A stretch of 64,000 nt of DNA from Sphingopyxis sp. H073 (GCF_001468395.1 NZ_LNSG01000014.1:16849-80848), one strand, 5' to 3'; counted from the stretch's first letter, positions 52,058 through 62,133 are shown. The notes: generated by a model not told the origin, from the letters alone. Program-made: numbers and translations.

Positions 52058-53973
52058 TGCGACAGCCTCAGGCGCGAAATCTGCTGCGCGATCTGCGAGA
52101 AGATGCTGGCGAGCTGCGCGCTGCTGCCCGCTTCATAGGCCTTGCCCGACGATGCACAGGCGACAAGCTTCGCATTCTTGGCGTCGTCGAGGTCGACGCC
52201 AAAGCCGATGATCCAGACGACGATGCCCTTCTGCTTCGCAGCCGCGCACAGATAGCTGAGGCGGTTGGTGTGGCGCGCGATCGCATCGGAGTTATCGGTC
52301 GCACCGATGCGCTGCATCACTTGCTCGAGGCCCTGATGCGAATAATTGGTGCGCGGCGTGTTCATCTCGCCATCGGTCATGAAGATGATGTGGCGTCCGA
52401 CCGGGCGGCCCATGTAATTGCCATTCTCGGCAGCGAACAGACCGTCGGGCGAGATCAGCCGGGCGCCCCACGCCATGCCGCTGTCGTGATAGGTATAACC
52501 CTGGGCTTTCAGGCCGTTGATCTTGGTGGTGAACGCGGTCTTGCCCGCATCGTCCATGTTGGTCAGCTTCATGACCGGCACCGGACAGGCACCCGTGTCG
52601 CCGAAATTCTCCGACTGCTTGCCGAAATTGGTGCTGTTGGTGGTCGAGTTCACATTGGTCGGCGACGAACGCGAATAGACGAAATAGGGAATGAACATCC
52701 GCCACTTGGTGTCGTCGTTCGCCGTCGGCACCAGGTCGATATCCATGTCATAGGTGTTCGCAGGCGGCGCGGCGTTCGACGCAAATGCGTTCGTGGCGCG
52801 CTCCATCACGCAGCCGGTCCACGGCGCGGACTGGCTCGCCCCGGCCGTCCCGGTGTTGAACGAAAGCGACGTGGACATGTTCTTCCCCGACGACACGTCG
52901 AAGGTGCGGTCGAGATAGGTGTAGGTATATTTCTCGGTCTTCGTCTGGACGGTGCTGCTCGAGTAGGTGCGCGAGCGGTATTGGCGCGTGCAGACCTTGG
53001 TCGAACTGTTGAACGACTGATTCCGGTACTGATAGTCGGTGTAGGGCGTCGTCGTCGTCGTCGTCGTCGTGCGCGTGTCGCCCGAGGTGTTCGGGCCGTT
53101 GACGGTCGTCGACGCGGTGCCGGTGATCGTCTCGCTGCCTTTCGTACAGTTGGCATTCGTCGTATTGTTGATCGTTTGCGTGGCCGACCAACCCGACCAG
53201 CTCGACGGATTCGTACTGCTGTTGTTGCTCGTGTTACCCGTCGTCGTCCACAGCGCGGCGGTATTCGGCTGCCGCGACGGCACGGTGACGGTGTCGGCGA
53301 TCCAGCTCGACTGCAGGATCGCCCCGACGTTGACTGTGCCGCTGTAGGGCACGACACCGATCCGCAGGCGACCATCGCCGCGTTCGGCCGAGGTGATCGT
53401 CGTCATGAAAAGGTTGGCCGCGTTGCGCAGCGCCGCGATCTTCGCGATCGTCGCGCCGCCGCCGGCGTCGCTGTCGGCGATCTGATCGTCCATCGACCCG
53501 GTGACGTCGAGCACGAGCATCACGTCGGTGCTCGAGATTTCGAGTTTCGCCTCACAATTGACCGATAGCGCGAAATTCTCCTTGCCGAACATCGTCATCA
53601 CCAGCGTCGGCAGCGTCGCCGCCGCGGTGCCGCCGACCGACGACGTCCCGACCGGCACCGACGAGAAGGATATGCCCGTACTGCCGTACATCGCAGTCGG
53701 GTAGTTGAAGTTGAACATCTTGTTCGCTTCGGCCTTCTGCGGGTCGCCATAGCTGCCGCCGGCCATCGCGCGGCGGCCGGCGAGCACGCCGGCGTCGCAC
53801 GCCTGCTGCAGGCGAAGCTGCGCCATATAGGCGCGGCCGATGTCGACCGCGGAACCGACGATGCCGATCACCGGGATGATCGCAGCCGCCGTCAGCATCA
53901 TGGCGTTGCCGCGCTGGTCGCGCAGAAGTTTCGAGGCGCCGGCCCTGAGGCCGTTCAAAATGGTCCCTCGCAT
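52054..53973 (-). CDS. TadG-like von Willebrand factor A protein
   Basis: The 639-residue protein begins with a TadG-type membrane anchor 'LRDQRGNAMMLTAAAIIPVIGIVGSAVDIGRAY' and has a VWA domain with the metal site DVTGSMDDQ near 155 and 'IIFMTDGEMN' near 530. Between them lies a very Thr/Ser/Asn-rich insert (about 235-360), with a poly-Thr run coded by an (ACG)7 tract. TadG-like proteins assist Flp pilus assembly or adhesion. It heads the three-gene unit. Confidence 0.9.
   Translation of the reverse strand: MRGTILNGLRAGASKLLRDQRGNAMMLTAAAIIPVIGIVGSAVDIGRAYMAQLRLQQACDAGVLAGRRAMAGGSYGDPQKAEANKMFNFNYPTAMYGSTGISFSSVPVGTSSVGGTAAATLPTLVMTMFGKENFALSVNCEAKLEISSTDVMLVLDVTGSMDDQIADSDAGGGATIAKIAALRNAANLFMTTITSAERGDGRLRIGVVPYSGTVNVGAILQSSWIADTVTVPSRQPNTAALWTTTGNTSNNSSTNPSSWSGWSATQTINNTTNANCTKGSETITGTASTTVNGPNTSGDTRTTTTTTTTPYTDYQYRNQSFNSSTKVCTRQYRSRTYSSSTVQTKTEKYTYTYLDRTFDVSSGKNMSTSLSFNTGTAGASQSAPWTGCVMERATNAFASNAAPPANTYDMDIDLVPTANDDTKWRMFIPYFVYSRSSPTNVNSTTNSTNFGKQSENFGDTGACPVPVMKLTNMDDAGKTAFTTKINGLKAQGYTYHDSGMAWGARLISPDGLFAAENGNYMGRPVGRHIIFMTDGEMNTPRTNYSHQGLEQVMQRIGATDNSDAIARHTNRLSYLCAAAKQKGIVVWIIGFGVDLDDAKNAKLVACASSGKAYEAGSSAQLASIFSQIAQQISRLRLSQ
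53047..53067. repeat. Trinucleotide repeat (CGT)7
   Basis: Seven CGT units on the plus strand code for part of a poly-Thr run in the TadG-like protein. Slippage would change length by whole codons and keep the frame. Confidence 0.85.
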
Positions 53974-54190
53974 GGTCTAAACCCCTCTTGGTCCAGACGC
54001 ACCACCCACCCAGATGCGCGACTGGTATCCTCGCACCTAGGGGGAAACTGCTTACCAAATCGCTAATCGGCCCCCTCGACATGCGCGCATATCGGCGGGA
54101 ATTCTGGCCCGTATCGGGACAGGTCGGCGATCCGGGCACGGCGCCAACGCGGCAGATGCGCCGCGCCGCGCGCTCTGCTATCGCGGCGCC

Positions 54191-54931
54191 ATGCCCGCGA
54201 CACCCGCCTGGCCGCCCGCCAGCACGCCCCGCCTCTATATCGACCAGCCGCTCGGCCCCGACGCCGCGCCGCACATCGACGGCGCGGCTGCGCACTATCT
54301 GCTGAACGTCATGCGGCTGAGGGTGGGCGACCCGCTGTTGCTGTTCGACAATCGCAGCGGCGAATGGCTCGGGCGCATCGCCGACGCGGGCAAGCGCTCG
54401 CTCGACATCGCCATCGAGGCGCTGATGCGCCCGCGCGAGGCGGTGCCCGATCTCTGGCTCTGCTTCGCGCCGGTCAAGAAGGCGCGGCTCGACTGGATCA
54501 TCGAAAAGGCGACCGAACTCGGCATCGCGCGGCTGCAACCGGTAATCACCGACCGGACGATCGTCGAACGGGTCAAGCAGGAGCGGCTCGAGGCGCAGAT
54601 CGTCGAGGCGTGCGAGCAATGCGGGCGCACCGCGCTTCCCGAACTCGCCGAGCCGGTGAAACTGCCGCAGATCCTGAAAACATGGCCCGCCGGGCGGTCG
54701 CTGCTCTTCGCCGACGAAGCGGGCGGCGAATCGCTCGCCGTCGCCCCGGCGCCGCCCCCCGCCGCGATCCTGACCGGGCCCGAGGGCGGTTTCACCACCG
54801 CCGAGCGCCATCTGCTGCTCGCACACCCCGCGGTCCGGCGCATCGCGCTCGGCCCGCGCATCCTGCGCGCCGAGACCGCGGCGATCGCGGCAATCGGGGT
54901 TTGGATGGCGGCAAACGGCGATTGGGCCTAA
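54191..54931 (+). CDS. rsmE: 16S rRNA (uracil-1498-N3)-methyltransferase
   Basis: The 246-residue SPOUT-family protein has the N-terminal PUA-like part (AHYLLNVMRLRVGDPLLLFDNRSGEW), then 'VKKARLDWIIEKATELGIARLQPVITDRT', 'ILTGPEGGFTTAE' and 'LGPRILRAETAAIAAI', which make up the trefoil-knot SAM site. It methylates U1498 of 16S rRNA. It is divergent from the TadG-like gene with a 217-base gap holding no clear gene. Confidence 0.97.
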   Translation: MPATPAWPPASTPRLYIDQPLGPDAAPHIDGAAAHYLLNVMRLRVGDPLLLFDNRSGEWLGRIADAGKRSLDIAIEALMRPREAVPDLWLCFAPVKKARLDWIIEKATELGIARLQPVITDRTIVERVKQERLEAQIVEACEQCGRTALPELAEPVKLPQILKTWPAGRSLLFADEAGGESLAVAPAPPPAAILTGPEGGFTTAERHLLLAHPAVRRIALGPRILRAETAAIAAIGVWMAANGDWA

Positions 54932-54955
54932 CTGTACCAAAACTGGACATTATTG

Positions 54956-54970
54956 CTGCCAGTCTGGCAG
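54956..54970. promoter_or_regulatory. 15-bp palindrome upstream of the P-domain/DUF11 gene
   Basis: CTGCCAG-T-CTGGCAG is a perfect palindrome in the 81-base AT-rich gap between rsmE and the gene at 55013. The position suggests an operator. Function is inferred. Confidence 0.4.
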
Positions 54971-55012
54971 TTATTAACTTCAAATTAGGGATATCGGCCG
55001 CAAAGCCTGCTC

Positions 55013-56995
55013 ATGCAACGGCGGGACCAGAGCCGAAGTCGCTGGCGTGGGGGCCGGCGGGCACTGCTGAGGCGGGCGGCGACCATGCTTGCCTGGCTGG
55101 CGCTGGCTCTCGTCGTTGCACCCGCTGCGGCGCAGACCAGCGCGACCTACAGCAACACGGCGGCCGGCACGATCAGCGAAACCGCCACCCCCTGTACCGG
55201 GCCGATGGTGCGCACCTTCACCGTCGCGGCAAACACGCAGGTTACCGACGTCAATATCGGCGTCCAGCTCGGCCACAGCTATCGCGGCGACCTTCGCGTC
55301 ACGCTGACCTCGCCTGCGGGAACCGTCGTCAATCTCATCACCAATGTCGGCACCGGCGCCGACAATCTGAACGTGCTGTTCGACGACAGCGCGGCGGCGA
55401 GCATCTCGACCCACACGGCGAACGACAACACGTCGGCGGCGCCGCCGTACCAGCGGACCTTCCGCCCCGAGGGCGCGCTCGCCGACTTCAACGGACAGGG
55501 AACCGCCGGAACGTGGCAATTGCAGATCTGCGACTCGCTGAACGGCGACAGCGGCAGTTTCACGCGCGCCGACCTGACCCTGACCAGCGTACCGCTGTCA
55601 CCCTATGCCGACCTGTCGCTCGCGAAATCGGTGAGCAACGCGAACCCTTCGTCGGGCGCCAGCATCAGCTATACGCTCAGCGTGACCAATGCCGCCGCCT
55701 CGGCGCTCACCGCGACGGGCGTGACGGTGCAGGACATGCTCCCCCCGGGCGTCACCTTCACCGGGGCGTCGGGGTTCGGCAGTTACAACAGCACCACCGG
55801 GGTCTGGACCGTCGGCAGCATCCCGCCGGGCACGACGCGCACGCTGACGATCAGCGGCACCGTATCGGCAACCGCGGGCGCGACGATCACCAACGTCGCA
55901 GAGGTCAGCGCCTCCTCGGCCTATGATTATGATTCGACCCCCGGCAACGGCGCTTCGGGCGAGGACGACTATGCCGCGGCGAGCTTCACCGTCGCCGGAA
56001 CGCGGACCGCGGGAACCCCGCCGACGCTCGTCTGCCCGGCCGGGACGACGACGCTCGACTGGGACACCGTGACGTGGAGCGCGGGGACGACCAGCGGCAG
56101 CTATGCGCTGACCGCGATCGGCACGACCGGCTTCAACATCGCGATCAGCGGCGGCGCCTTCCTCAGCAACGCGACCTATGGCGGCCAGTCGCCGACCCGG
56201 CAGAATATCGTCACCGGCGCGCTGTCTCCGGCGCAATATTCGATCTTCGAGCTGGTCGATTTCACCAGCCAGGCGGGCTCGGTCACCTCGACGATCACCC
56301 TGCCCACCGCGGTCCCGGGCGCGCAGTTCCGGCTGTTCGACGTCGACTATGCAGCGGGGCAGTTCGCCGACCGCGTCACCGTGACGGGCAGCTTCAACGG
56401 CACGAACGTCACGCCGGTGCTGACGAACGGCACCGCCAACTATGTCATCGGGAGCACCGCCTATGGCGATGTCCTGTCGGCCGACGCCAGCGCCGACGGC
56501 ACCGTGACCGTGACCTTCGCGGCGCCGGTGGACAGCATCACGATCGACTATGGCAGCCACGGCCTTGCTCCGGCCAATCCGGGGCAGCAGGGGATGGCGA
56601 TCCACGACTTCCTCTTCTGCCGCCCGGTCGGCAATCTGCTGATCGCCAAGACGAGCAGCGTTGTCAGCGATCCGCTGAACGGCACCACCAACCCCAAAGC
56701 GGTCCCCGGCGCGACGATGCGCTATTGCCTGCTCGTCACCAACGGCGGCAGCGCGACCACGACGGGCATCCTCGTTTCCGATCCCCTGCCTGCCACCACC
56801 ACCTTCGTTCCGGGGTCGCTGCGCAGCGGGACGAGCTGCGCGGGCGCGACCACGGCCGAGGACGACGATGCGGCGGGAGCGGACGAAAGCGACCCCTTCG
56901 GCGCGGCGATCGCGGGAACCACCGTGTCCGCCAGCACCGCGACCCTGGCCCCCGCGGCAGCGATGGCGGTAACGTTCGACGTCACGGTGAACTGA
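55013..56995 (+). CDS. Secreted P-domain and DUF11 repeat protein
   Basis: The 660-residue protein has a signal peptide (ATMLAWLALALVVAPAAAQ). A proprotein-convertase P domain follows (about 45-195; 'ADFNGQGTAGTWQLQICDSLNGDSG'), then a DUF11 repeat (about 200-320; 'DLSLAKSVSNANPSSGASISYTLSVTN'), a Ser/Thr-rich beta domain (about 340-545) and a second DUF11-like repeat at the C-terminus. Such modules are surface or secreted adhesive proteins; no protease domain is present. No sortase or PEP-CTERM tail is seen. It is rich in small and hydroxylated residues and poor in Cys. Confidence 0.85.
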   Translation: MQRRDQSRSRWRGGRRALLRRAATMLAWLALALVVAPAAAQTSATYSNTAAGTISETATPCTGPMVRTFTVAANTQVTDVNIGVQLGHSYRGDLRVTLTSPAGTVVNLITNVGTGADNLNVLFDDSAAASISTHTANDNTSAAPPYQRTFRPEGALADFNGQGTAGTWQLQICDSLNGDSGSFTRADLTLTSVPLSPYADLSLAKSVSNANPSSGASISYTLSVTNAAASALTATGVTVQDMLPPGVTFTGASGFGSYNSTTGVWTVGSIPPGTTRTLTISGTVSATAGATITNVAEVSASSAYDYDSTPGNGASGEDDYAAASFTVAGTRTAGTPPTLVCPAGTTTLDWDTVTWSAGTTSGSYALTAIGTTGFNIAISGGAFLSNATYGGQSPTRQNIVTGALSPAQYSIFELVDFTSQAGSVTSTITLPTAVPGAQFRLFDVDYAAGQFADRVTVTGSFNGTNVTPVLTNGTANYVIGSTAYGDVLSADASADGTVTVTFAAPVDSITIDYGSHGLAPANPGQQGMAIHDFLFCRPVGNLLIAKTSSVVSDPLNGTTNPKAVPGATMRYCLLVTNGGSATTTGILVSDPLPATTTFVPGSLRSGTSCAGATTAEDDDAAGADESDPFGAAIAGTTVSASTATLAPAAAMAVTFDVTVN

Positions 56996-57057
56996 CACCG
57001 TCGGCGCCCCTCATGACCCCGATTGCATTCTATACCGAATAGTCTAGATGGCGCGAA

Positions 57058-58431
57058 ATGAGCACGCGCACCGCTTCCGACAGCCACGATCCGATCATCG
57101 AAAGCCGCGACCAGCTCGCGGCGCCCATGGCCAGGGGCGAGAAGCCGAGCGATCGCTGGCGGATCGGTACCGAGCACGAAAAATTCGTCTATCGCACCGC
57201 CGACCACCGCGCCCCCTCCTATGACGAGCCCGGCGGCATCCGCGACCTCTTGATGGCGCTTACGCGCTTCGGTTGGGAGCCGGTGATCGAGGGCGGGAAT
57301 GTCATCGCGCTTGCCGGCAGCGACGGCACCGTCAGCCTCGAACCCGCGGGGCAGTTGGAGCTTTCCGGCGCCCCGCTCGAAAATCTCCACCAGACCTGCG
57401 CCGAGACCGGGCGGCACCTCAAGCAGGTAAAGGAAGTCGGCGCCGAACTCGGGCTCGGTTTTCTGGGGCTCGGCATGTGGCCCGACAAGACGCGCGCCGA
57501 GCTGCCGATCATGCCCAAGGGCCGCTACAAGATCATGCTGGAGCATATGCCGCGCGTCGGCAGCATGGGGCTCGACATGATGCTGCGCACCTGCACCATC
57601 CAGACCAACCTCGACTATTCGTCCGAGGCCGACATGGTGCAGAAATTCCGCGTCTCGCTCGCGCTCCAGCCGCTCGCCACCGCGCTCTTCGCCAGCTCGC
57701 CCTTCACCGAGGGAAAGCCCAATGGCTATATGTCGTATCGCAGCCATATCTGGACCGACACCGACCCCGCGCGCACCGGCATGTTGCCCTTCGTGTTCGA
57801 GGACGGCTTCGGCTACGACCGCTATGTCGACTATATGCTCGACGTGCCGATGTATTTCGTCTTCCGCGACGGCCGATATATCGATGCTGCGGGCCTCAGC
57901 TTCCGCGATTTCCTGAAAGGCGAGCTGTCGGCTCTTCCCGGCGAACTGCCGCGGCTTTCCGACTGGACCGACCATCTCTCGACCGCCTTCCCCGAGGTGC
58001 GGCTCAAGAGCTTCCTCGAAATGCGCGGCGCCGACGGCGGCCCGTGGAACCGCATCTGCGCGCTCCCCGCGCTGTGGGTCGGACTCCTCTACGACCAGGG
58101 CGCCCTCGACGCCGCCTGGGATCTCGTCAAGGGCTGGAGCATCGAGGAGCAGCAGGCGCTGCGCGATGCCGTCCCCAGCGAAGGCCTCGACGCCCCCGCG
58201 CCCGGCGGCGGCTCCGTCGGCCAGCTCGCGCACCGCGTGCTCGACATCGCCGCAGCGGGGCTCGCGGCGCGCGGACAGGTCAATTCGATGGGCGACAACG
58301 AGGTCGGCTTCCTCGAACCGCTGCGCCGCATCGCGGCGACGGGCAAATCGCCCGCCCACGACCTGCTCGACCGCTACGAGGGGCCGTGGGACCACGACCT
58401 GTCGAAAATCTACGACGAGCTGAGCTTCTGA
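57058..58431 (+). CDS. gshA: Glutamate-cysteine ligase
   Basis: The 457-residue protein is of the plant/alphaproteobacterial GCS2 type: 'WRIGTEHEKFVYRTADHRAPSYDEPGGIRDLL', 'VSLEPAGQLELSGAPL', 'MLRTCTIQTNLDYSSEADM' and 'YMSYRSHIWTDTDPARTGM'. It joins glutamate and cysteine in the first step of glutathione synthesis. It is followed, on the opposite strand, by a glutathione S-transferase. Confidence 0.96.
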   Translation: MSTRTASDSHDPIIESRDQLAAPMARGEKPSDRWRIGTEHEKFVYRTADHRAPSYDEPGGIRDLLMALTRFGWEPVIEGGNVIALAGSDGTVSLEPAGQLELSGAPLENLHQTCAETGRHLKQVKEVGAELGLGFLGLGMWPDKTRAELPIMPKGRYKIMLEHMPRVGSMGLDMMLRTCTIQTNLDYSSEADMVQKFRVSLALQPLATALFASSPFTEGKPNGYMSYRSHIWTDTDPARTGMLPFVFEDGFGYDRYVDYMLDVPMYFVFRDGRYIDAAGLSFRDFLKGELSALPGELPRLSDWTDHLSTAFPEVRLKSFLEMRGADGGPWNRICALPALWVGLLYDQGALDAAWDLVKGWSIEEQQALRDAVPSEGLDAPAPGGGSVGQLAHRVLDIAAAGLAARGQVNSMGDNEVGFLEPLRRIAATGKSPAHDLLDRYEGPWDHDLSKIYDELSF

Positions 58432-58544
58432 TCGCATCGTCCCGATCGGATGGGGACCTACCATTTGAAGCGAGCCCGTGTTTCCCCTCCCGCCTGCGGG
58501 CGGTGAGATAATGGGCGGCCATCGCCCGCAACGCGGCGATGGCC

Positions 58545-59216
58545 TCAGTCGGGCCCGGCCATCTCGAACTGTTCGATGACCCAGTCCTCGGCCTGCGCGC
58601 CGCCGATCCATTCCTGCATGCAGGGGTGGCTGATCACCGCCTGGCAATAAGGGATGGCGAAGCGCGGGAGCGGGATCGAGTAAGTGAGGAAGCGCGTGAC
58701 GACGGGGGCGAACATGATGTCGGCCGCCGACCATTCGCCGAACAGATAATCCCCCTCGCCGCCGAAGCGCGCGCGCGCTTCGGCCCAGATCTGCAGGATG
58801 CGGATGACGTCGGCCTGCACCTCGGGCAGCAGGTCGGCCGCGGGGTAGATGCGGCGGATATTCATGCTGTGATTGCGGCGCAGCGCCGCGAAGCTCGAAT
58901 GCATCTCGGCCGCCATCGAGCGGGCCATCCCACGCGCGGCCATATCGTCGGGCCAATAGCCGCGCGTACCGCCGGTCTTTTCGTTGAGATAGTCGATGAT
59001 CGCCAGGCTGTCCCAGACGACGATGTCGTCGCCGTCCCACAGGATCGGCACCTTGCCGCCCGACGGCGCGAATTCGTCGCCCTCGCGGCGTTTCGACCAA
59101 TCCTCGTCATAGAGCGGGACGGTCACCTCCTCGAAGGGCAGGCCGCTATGCTTGACCGCGAGCCAGCCGCGCAGGCTCCAGCTCGAATAGGCCTTGTTGC
59201 CGATGAACAGTTTCAT
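58545..59216 (-). CDS. Glutathione S-transferase family protein
   Basis: The 223-residue protein has the N-terminal thioredoxin-like domain 'LFIGNKAYSSWSLRGWLAVKHSGLPFEEVTVPLY', with Ser/Tyr for glutathione activation and 'KVPILWDGDDIVVWDSLAIIDYLNEK', the cis-Pro and glutathione gamma-glutamyl site. An all-helical C-terminal domain follows. The substrate is unknown. It converges with gshA. Confidence 0.94.
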   Translation of the reverse strand: MKLFIGNKAYSSWSLRGWLAVKHSGLPFEEVTVPLYDEDWSKRREGDEFAPSGGKVPILWDGDDIVVWDSLAIIDYLNEKTGGTRGYWPDDMAARGMARSMAAEMHSSFAALRRNHSMNIRRIYPAADLLPEVQADVIRILQIWAEARARFGGEGDYLFGEWSAADIMFAPVVTRFLTYSIPLPRFAIPYCQAVISHPCMQEWIGGAQAEDWVIEQFEMAGPD

Positions 59217-59230
59217 GTCGCCTCCGGATT

Positions 59231-59324
59231 CCCCTCCCGCTTGCGGGAGGGGCTAGGGGAGGGCCTGTTTCAGCCCAATTCCCGTGACATGCCCTCCCCC
59301 GTCCCCTCCCGCAAGCGGGAGGGG
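59231..59324. repeat. 94-bp palindromic repeat with two GC-rich stem-loops
   Basis: CCCCTCCCGCTTGCGGGAGG and its near-complement CCCCTCCCGCAAGCGGGAGG, 22 bases each with the following GG, at 59231-59252 and 59303-59324, face each other and are each self-complementary. The whole unit folds as a cross or two hairpins. It fills the gap between yihA and the GST gene on the same strand and could end yihA transcription. A shorter relative is at about 58486-58505. Confidence 0.8.
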
Positions 59325-59329
59325 AGAGA

Positions 59330-59974
59330 TTAGCTCTCGACCGCCTCCAGCACCGCGGTACGCAGCTCGGCGATCCCCATGCCCTTTTCGCTGCTCGTCG
59401 CGATCACCTCGGGGTGCGCGGCAGGATGCTTGCGCGCCTCGGCCTCGGTCGCGGCGTGGACCGCGGCAAGGTCGCTCGCCTTGATCTTGTCGGTCTTGGT
59501 GAGCACGAGGCGGTAACTGACCGCGGCGATATCGAGCATTTCGAGCACCTCGCGGTCGACGTCCTTGATCCCGTGGCGGCTGTCGATCAGCACCAGGGTG
59601 CGCTTCAGCACCTGCCGGCCGCGCAGATAATCGTTCACGAGAAAGCGCCATTTCCTGACGACATCCTTCGGCGCCTTGGCAAAGCCATAGCCCGGCATGT
59701 CGACGAGCCGGAACACCAGCGGTTCGCCGACGTCAAAATAATTGAGCTCCTGCGTCCGCCCCGGCGTGACCGAGGTGCGGGCCAGCCCGTTGCGGTTCGT
59801 CAGCGCGTTGAGCAGCGACGACTTGCCGACGTTCGAGCGGCCCGCGAACGCGATCTCGGGGACGGTCGGCGCCGGCAGATGCTGGAGCGCGGGCGCCGAT
59901 TTCAGGAAGGCGATCGGCCCCGCAAACAGCTTGCGGGCGCGTTCGGCTCGGTCGGGATCGATTTCGTCGGTCAT
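59330..59974 (-). CDS. yihA: Ribosome biogenesis GTP-binding protein YihA/YsxC
   Basis: The 214-residue TRAFAC GTPase has G1 'AGRSNVGKS', G3 '[14 protein letters not shown]' and G4 'LTKTDKIK'. It assists assembly of the large ribosomal subunit. The start at ATG 59974 ([17 protein letters not shown]) fits the family; a longer frame runs into a repeat. It is 3' of yidC in the conserved rpmH-rnpA-yidD-yidC-yihA order. Confidence 0.97.
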   Translation of the reverse strand: MTDEIDPDRAERARKLFAGPIAFLKSAPALQHLPAPTVPEIAFAGRSNVGKSSLLNALTNRNGLARTSVTPGRTQELNYFDVGEPLVFRLVDMPGYGFAKAPKDVVRKWRFLVNDYLRGRQVLKRTLVLIDSRHGIKDVDREVLEMLDIAAVSYRLVLTKTDKIKASDLAAVHAATEAEARKHPAAHPEVIATSSEKGMGIAELRTAVLEAVES

Positions 59975-59980
59975 AAGGCC

Positions 59981-60067
59981 TGTGCCCCTGCGCAGGCAGG
60001 GGCCCATCTCCTGTTGTTTAAGTCCGAAACCACCGGAGATGGGTCCCCGCCTTCGCGGGGACGCACA
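59981..60067. repeat. Nested palindromic repeat between yihA and yidC
   Basis: Outer arms GCCCATCTCC / GGAGATGGG (about 60002-60011 and 60035-60043) enclose a 23-base centre, and beyond them are self-complementary stems CCCCTGCGCAGGCAGGGG and TCCCCGCCTTCGCGGGGA. Its plan is like the other intergenic repeats of the window but the sequence is different. Confidence 0.75.
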
Positions 60068-60083
60068 CGCCAATGGGGCGGTT

Positions 60084-61826
60084 CTATTTCGCCGGCGCCG
60101 CCTTCAGCGCCGGGAACTTGCGATACATGAACTGCTGCTGCGCGATCGACAGGCAGTTGTTCGTGATCCAGTAGAGCAGCAGGCCCGCGGCGAAGGGCGC
60201 CATGATGAACATGAACATCCACGGCATGATCTTGAACACCTGCTGCTGCACCGGATCGGTCGCCTGCGGGTTGAGGCGGAATTGCAGGAACATCGTGATG
60301 CCGAGGATCAGCGCAAGCGGCCCGAGCGCCAGCAGCGACGGCGGCGTGAAGTCGAGCAGGCCGAACAGGTTCAGGAAATGCGCCGGATCGGGCGCCGACA
60401 GATCCTTGATCCACAGCGCGAAGGGCTGGTGCCGCATTTCGATCGTCAGCATCAGCACCTTGTAGAGCGCATAGAAGATCGGAATCTGGATGACGATCGG
60501 CAGACAGCCCGCGAGCGGATTGATCTTCTCGTCCTTGTAGAGCTTCATCAGCTCCTGCTGCTGGCGCGGCTTGTCGTCCTTGTAGCGTTCCTGCAGCGCC
60601 TTCATCTTCGGCTGGACGAGGCGCATCTGCGCCATCGAATGGAACTGGCGCTGCGCGATCGGGAACATCAGGCCGCGGATGATCAGCGTCAGCAGCATGA
60701 TCGCGACGCCGAAATTGCCGACCATGCGGAACAGCCAGTCGAGCAGCTTGAAGATCGGCACCGCGAAAAATTCGAACCAGCCCCAGTCGATCGCGTTCGA
60801 CAGGCGGGTAATGCCCTGGTCCTTCTCATAGCGCTGGAGGGTATAGACCTCTTTCGCGCCCGCGAAGATGCGCGTCGTCGTCGTGATCTGCTTGCCGGGT
60901 GCGACCTCGGCGAAATTGCGGGCGAACAGCGTCTGGTAATTGTTGGCTGCGGGCGAGGTGATCGACGCGCTGACGCGTTCGCCCTTGGCCGGGACGACCG
61001 CCGCGAGCCAATATTTGTCGGTGAAACCGAGCCAGCCGGCCGAATCATATTTCGCCGCCGTGCCCTCGTCGAGATCCTTGTAATTGACGTCGAACACCGA
61101 TTTGCCGTCGAGATAGCCGGTCGGCCCGACATGGATCGTCCAGCTGTCCTGTTCGTGCGGATCGGTCGGCTTGCCGAGCCGGTCGATCAGCGCGAAGCTG
61201 CTTGCGCTGACCGGTGCCGCGCCGCTATTGGCGATCGTCTGTTTCGCGGTGATCAGATAGTTGGCGTCGATGCTATATTCGATGCGGAACGTCTGGCCGG
61301 TCGTGTTCGACCAGCTCAGCGTCACCGGCGTCGTCGGGGTCAGCTTGGCGCCCGACGCGGACCAGACCGTCGCGGGGCCCGGAACCTCGATGCCCTGCGC
61401 GGCCCAGCCGACGCTCGCGAAATAGGCGGCCTTGGTGTTGCCCGGCGCGAAGAGGCGCACCGGCGGCGCGTTCTTCTTGATCGTCTGGCGATATTTGGTG
61501 AGCGTCACATCGTCGATGCGCGCGCCGGCGAGGTTGATCGAGCCCGCGAGCGCCGGGGTCTCGATCGGCACGCGGTTGGCCGAGGCGACGGCGGCTTCGA
61601 CGGGGACGATCGCCTGCACGGCGGGCGCGGCGGGGGTCGCGCCCGTTGCCGGCGGCGTGGCGGGCGTGCCCGGCGTGGCGGTCGCCGCGGTCGGCGAACC
61701 CGCGACGGTCTTGGTCACGTCGGGCTTCGTCGGAGTCGGGAAGAATTTCTGCGCGACGAAGTTCCAGCCCAGCAGGATGGCCGCCGACAGCAAGATTGCC
61801 GTGATCCAGTTACGCTTGTCGTCCAC
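60084..61826 (-). CDS. yidC: Membrane protein insertase YidC
   Basis: The 580-residue protein has an N-terminal anchor ([19 protein letters not shown]), a large Ala/Pro/Thr-rich linker (about 30-85), the periplasmic P1 beta-sandwich, then the conserved insertase core '[47 protein letters not shown]' and '[22 protein letters not shown]'. It inserts membrane proteins with or without SecYEG. Alphaproteobacterial size is normal (550-610). Confidence 0.98.
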   Translation of the reverse strand: MDDKRNWITAILLSAAILLGWNFVAQKFFPTPTKPDVTKTVAGSPTAATATPGTPATPPATGATPAAPAVQAIVPVEAAVASANRVPIETPALAGSINLAGARIDDVTLTKYRQTIKKNAPPVRLFAPGNTKAAYFASVGWAAQGIEVPGPATVWSASGAKLTPTTPVTLSWSNTTGQTFRIEYSIDANYLITAKQTIANSGAAPVSASSFALIDRLGKPTDPHEQDSWTIHVGPTGYLDGKSVFDVNYKDLDEGTAAKYDSAGWLGFTDKYWLAAVVPAKGERVSASITSPAANNYQTLFARNFAEVAPGKQITTTTRIFAGAKEVYTLQRYEKDQGITRLSNAIDWGWFEFFAVPIFKLLDWLFRMVGNFGVAIMLLTLIIRGLMFPIAQRQFHSMAQMRLVQPKMKALQERYKDDKPRQQQELMKLYKDEKINPLAGCLPIVIQIPIFYALYKVLMLTIEMRHQPFALWIKDLSAPDPAHFLNLFGLLDFTPPSLLALGPLALILGITMFLQFRLNPQATDPVQQQVFKIMPWMFMFIMAPFAAGLLLYWITNNCLSIAQQQFMYRKFPALKAAPAK

Positions 61827-61871
61827 GCTCTTCGGTCTCTCTTCGTCTCAAAATATCGGGATAGGCCGCGC

Positions 61872-62090
61872 TCAAGGCACGGGGTCGTAGCCGTGACCGC
61901 CCCAGGGATGGCAGCGCAATAGCCGCTTTGTCGCGAGCCAGCCACCCTTGATCGCACCATGGCGTTTGAGCGCGACGATCGCATATTCGCTGCACGACGG
62001 GGCGTAGCGGCAGGTCGGCGGCAGGATGCGCGACGGGCCGAGTTGCCAGCCGCGGGCGATCAGGATGAGCAGCTTTGCGATCATGAACAA
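61872..62090 (-). CDS. yidD: Membrane protein insertion efficiency factor YidD
   Basis: The 72-residue protein has an N-terminal amphipathic/hydrophobic helix, then '[49 protein letters not shown]', the DUF37 hallmark with three conserved Cys. It helps YidC-dependent insertion. The start may be 62090 or 62084. It lies between rnpA and yidC as usual. Confidence 0.96.
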   Translation of the reverse strand: MFMIAKLLILIARGWQLGPSRILPPTCRYAPSCSEYAIVALKRHGAIKGGWLATKRLLRCHPWGGHGYDPVP

Positions 62091-62133
62091 AGACCGGAAA
62101 ACTGCCGAACTTCATTCGCGATTGCCCTTTGTT

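Noticed and set aside
52057..53568. A 503-residue frame antisense to the TadG-like gene
   Set aside because: Arg/His-rich shadow; the VWA protein on the other strand has an intact metal site and anchor.
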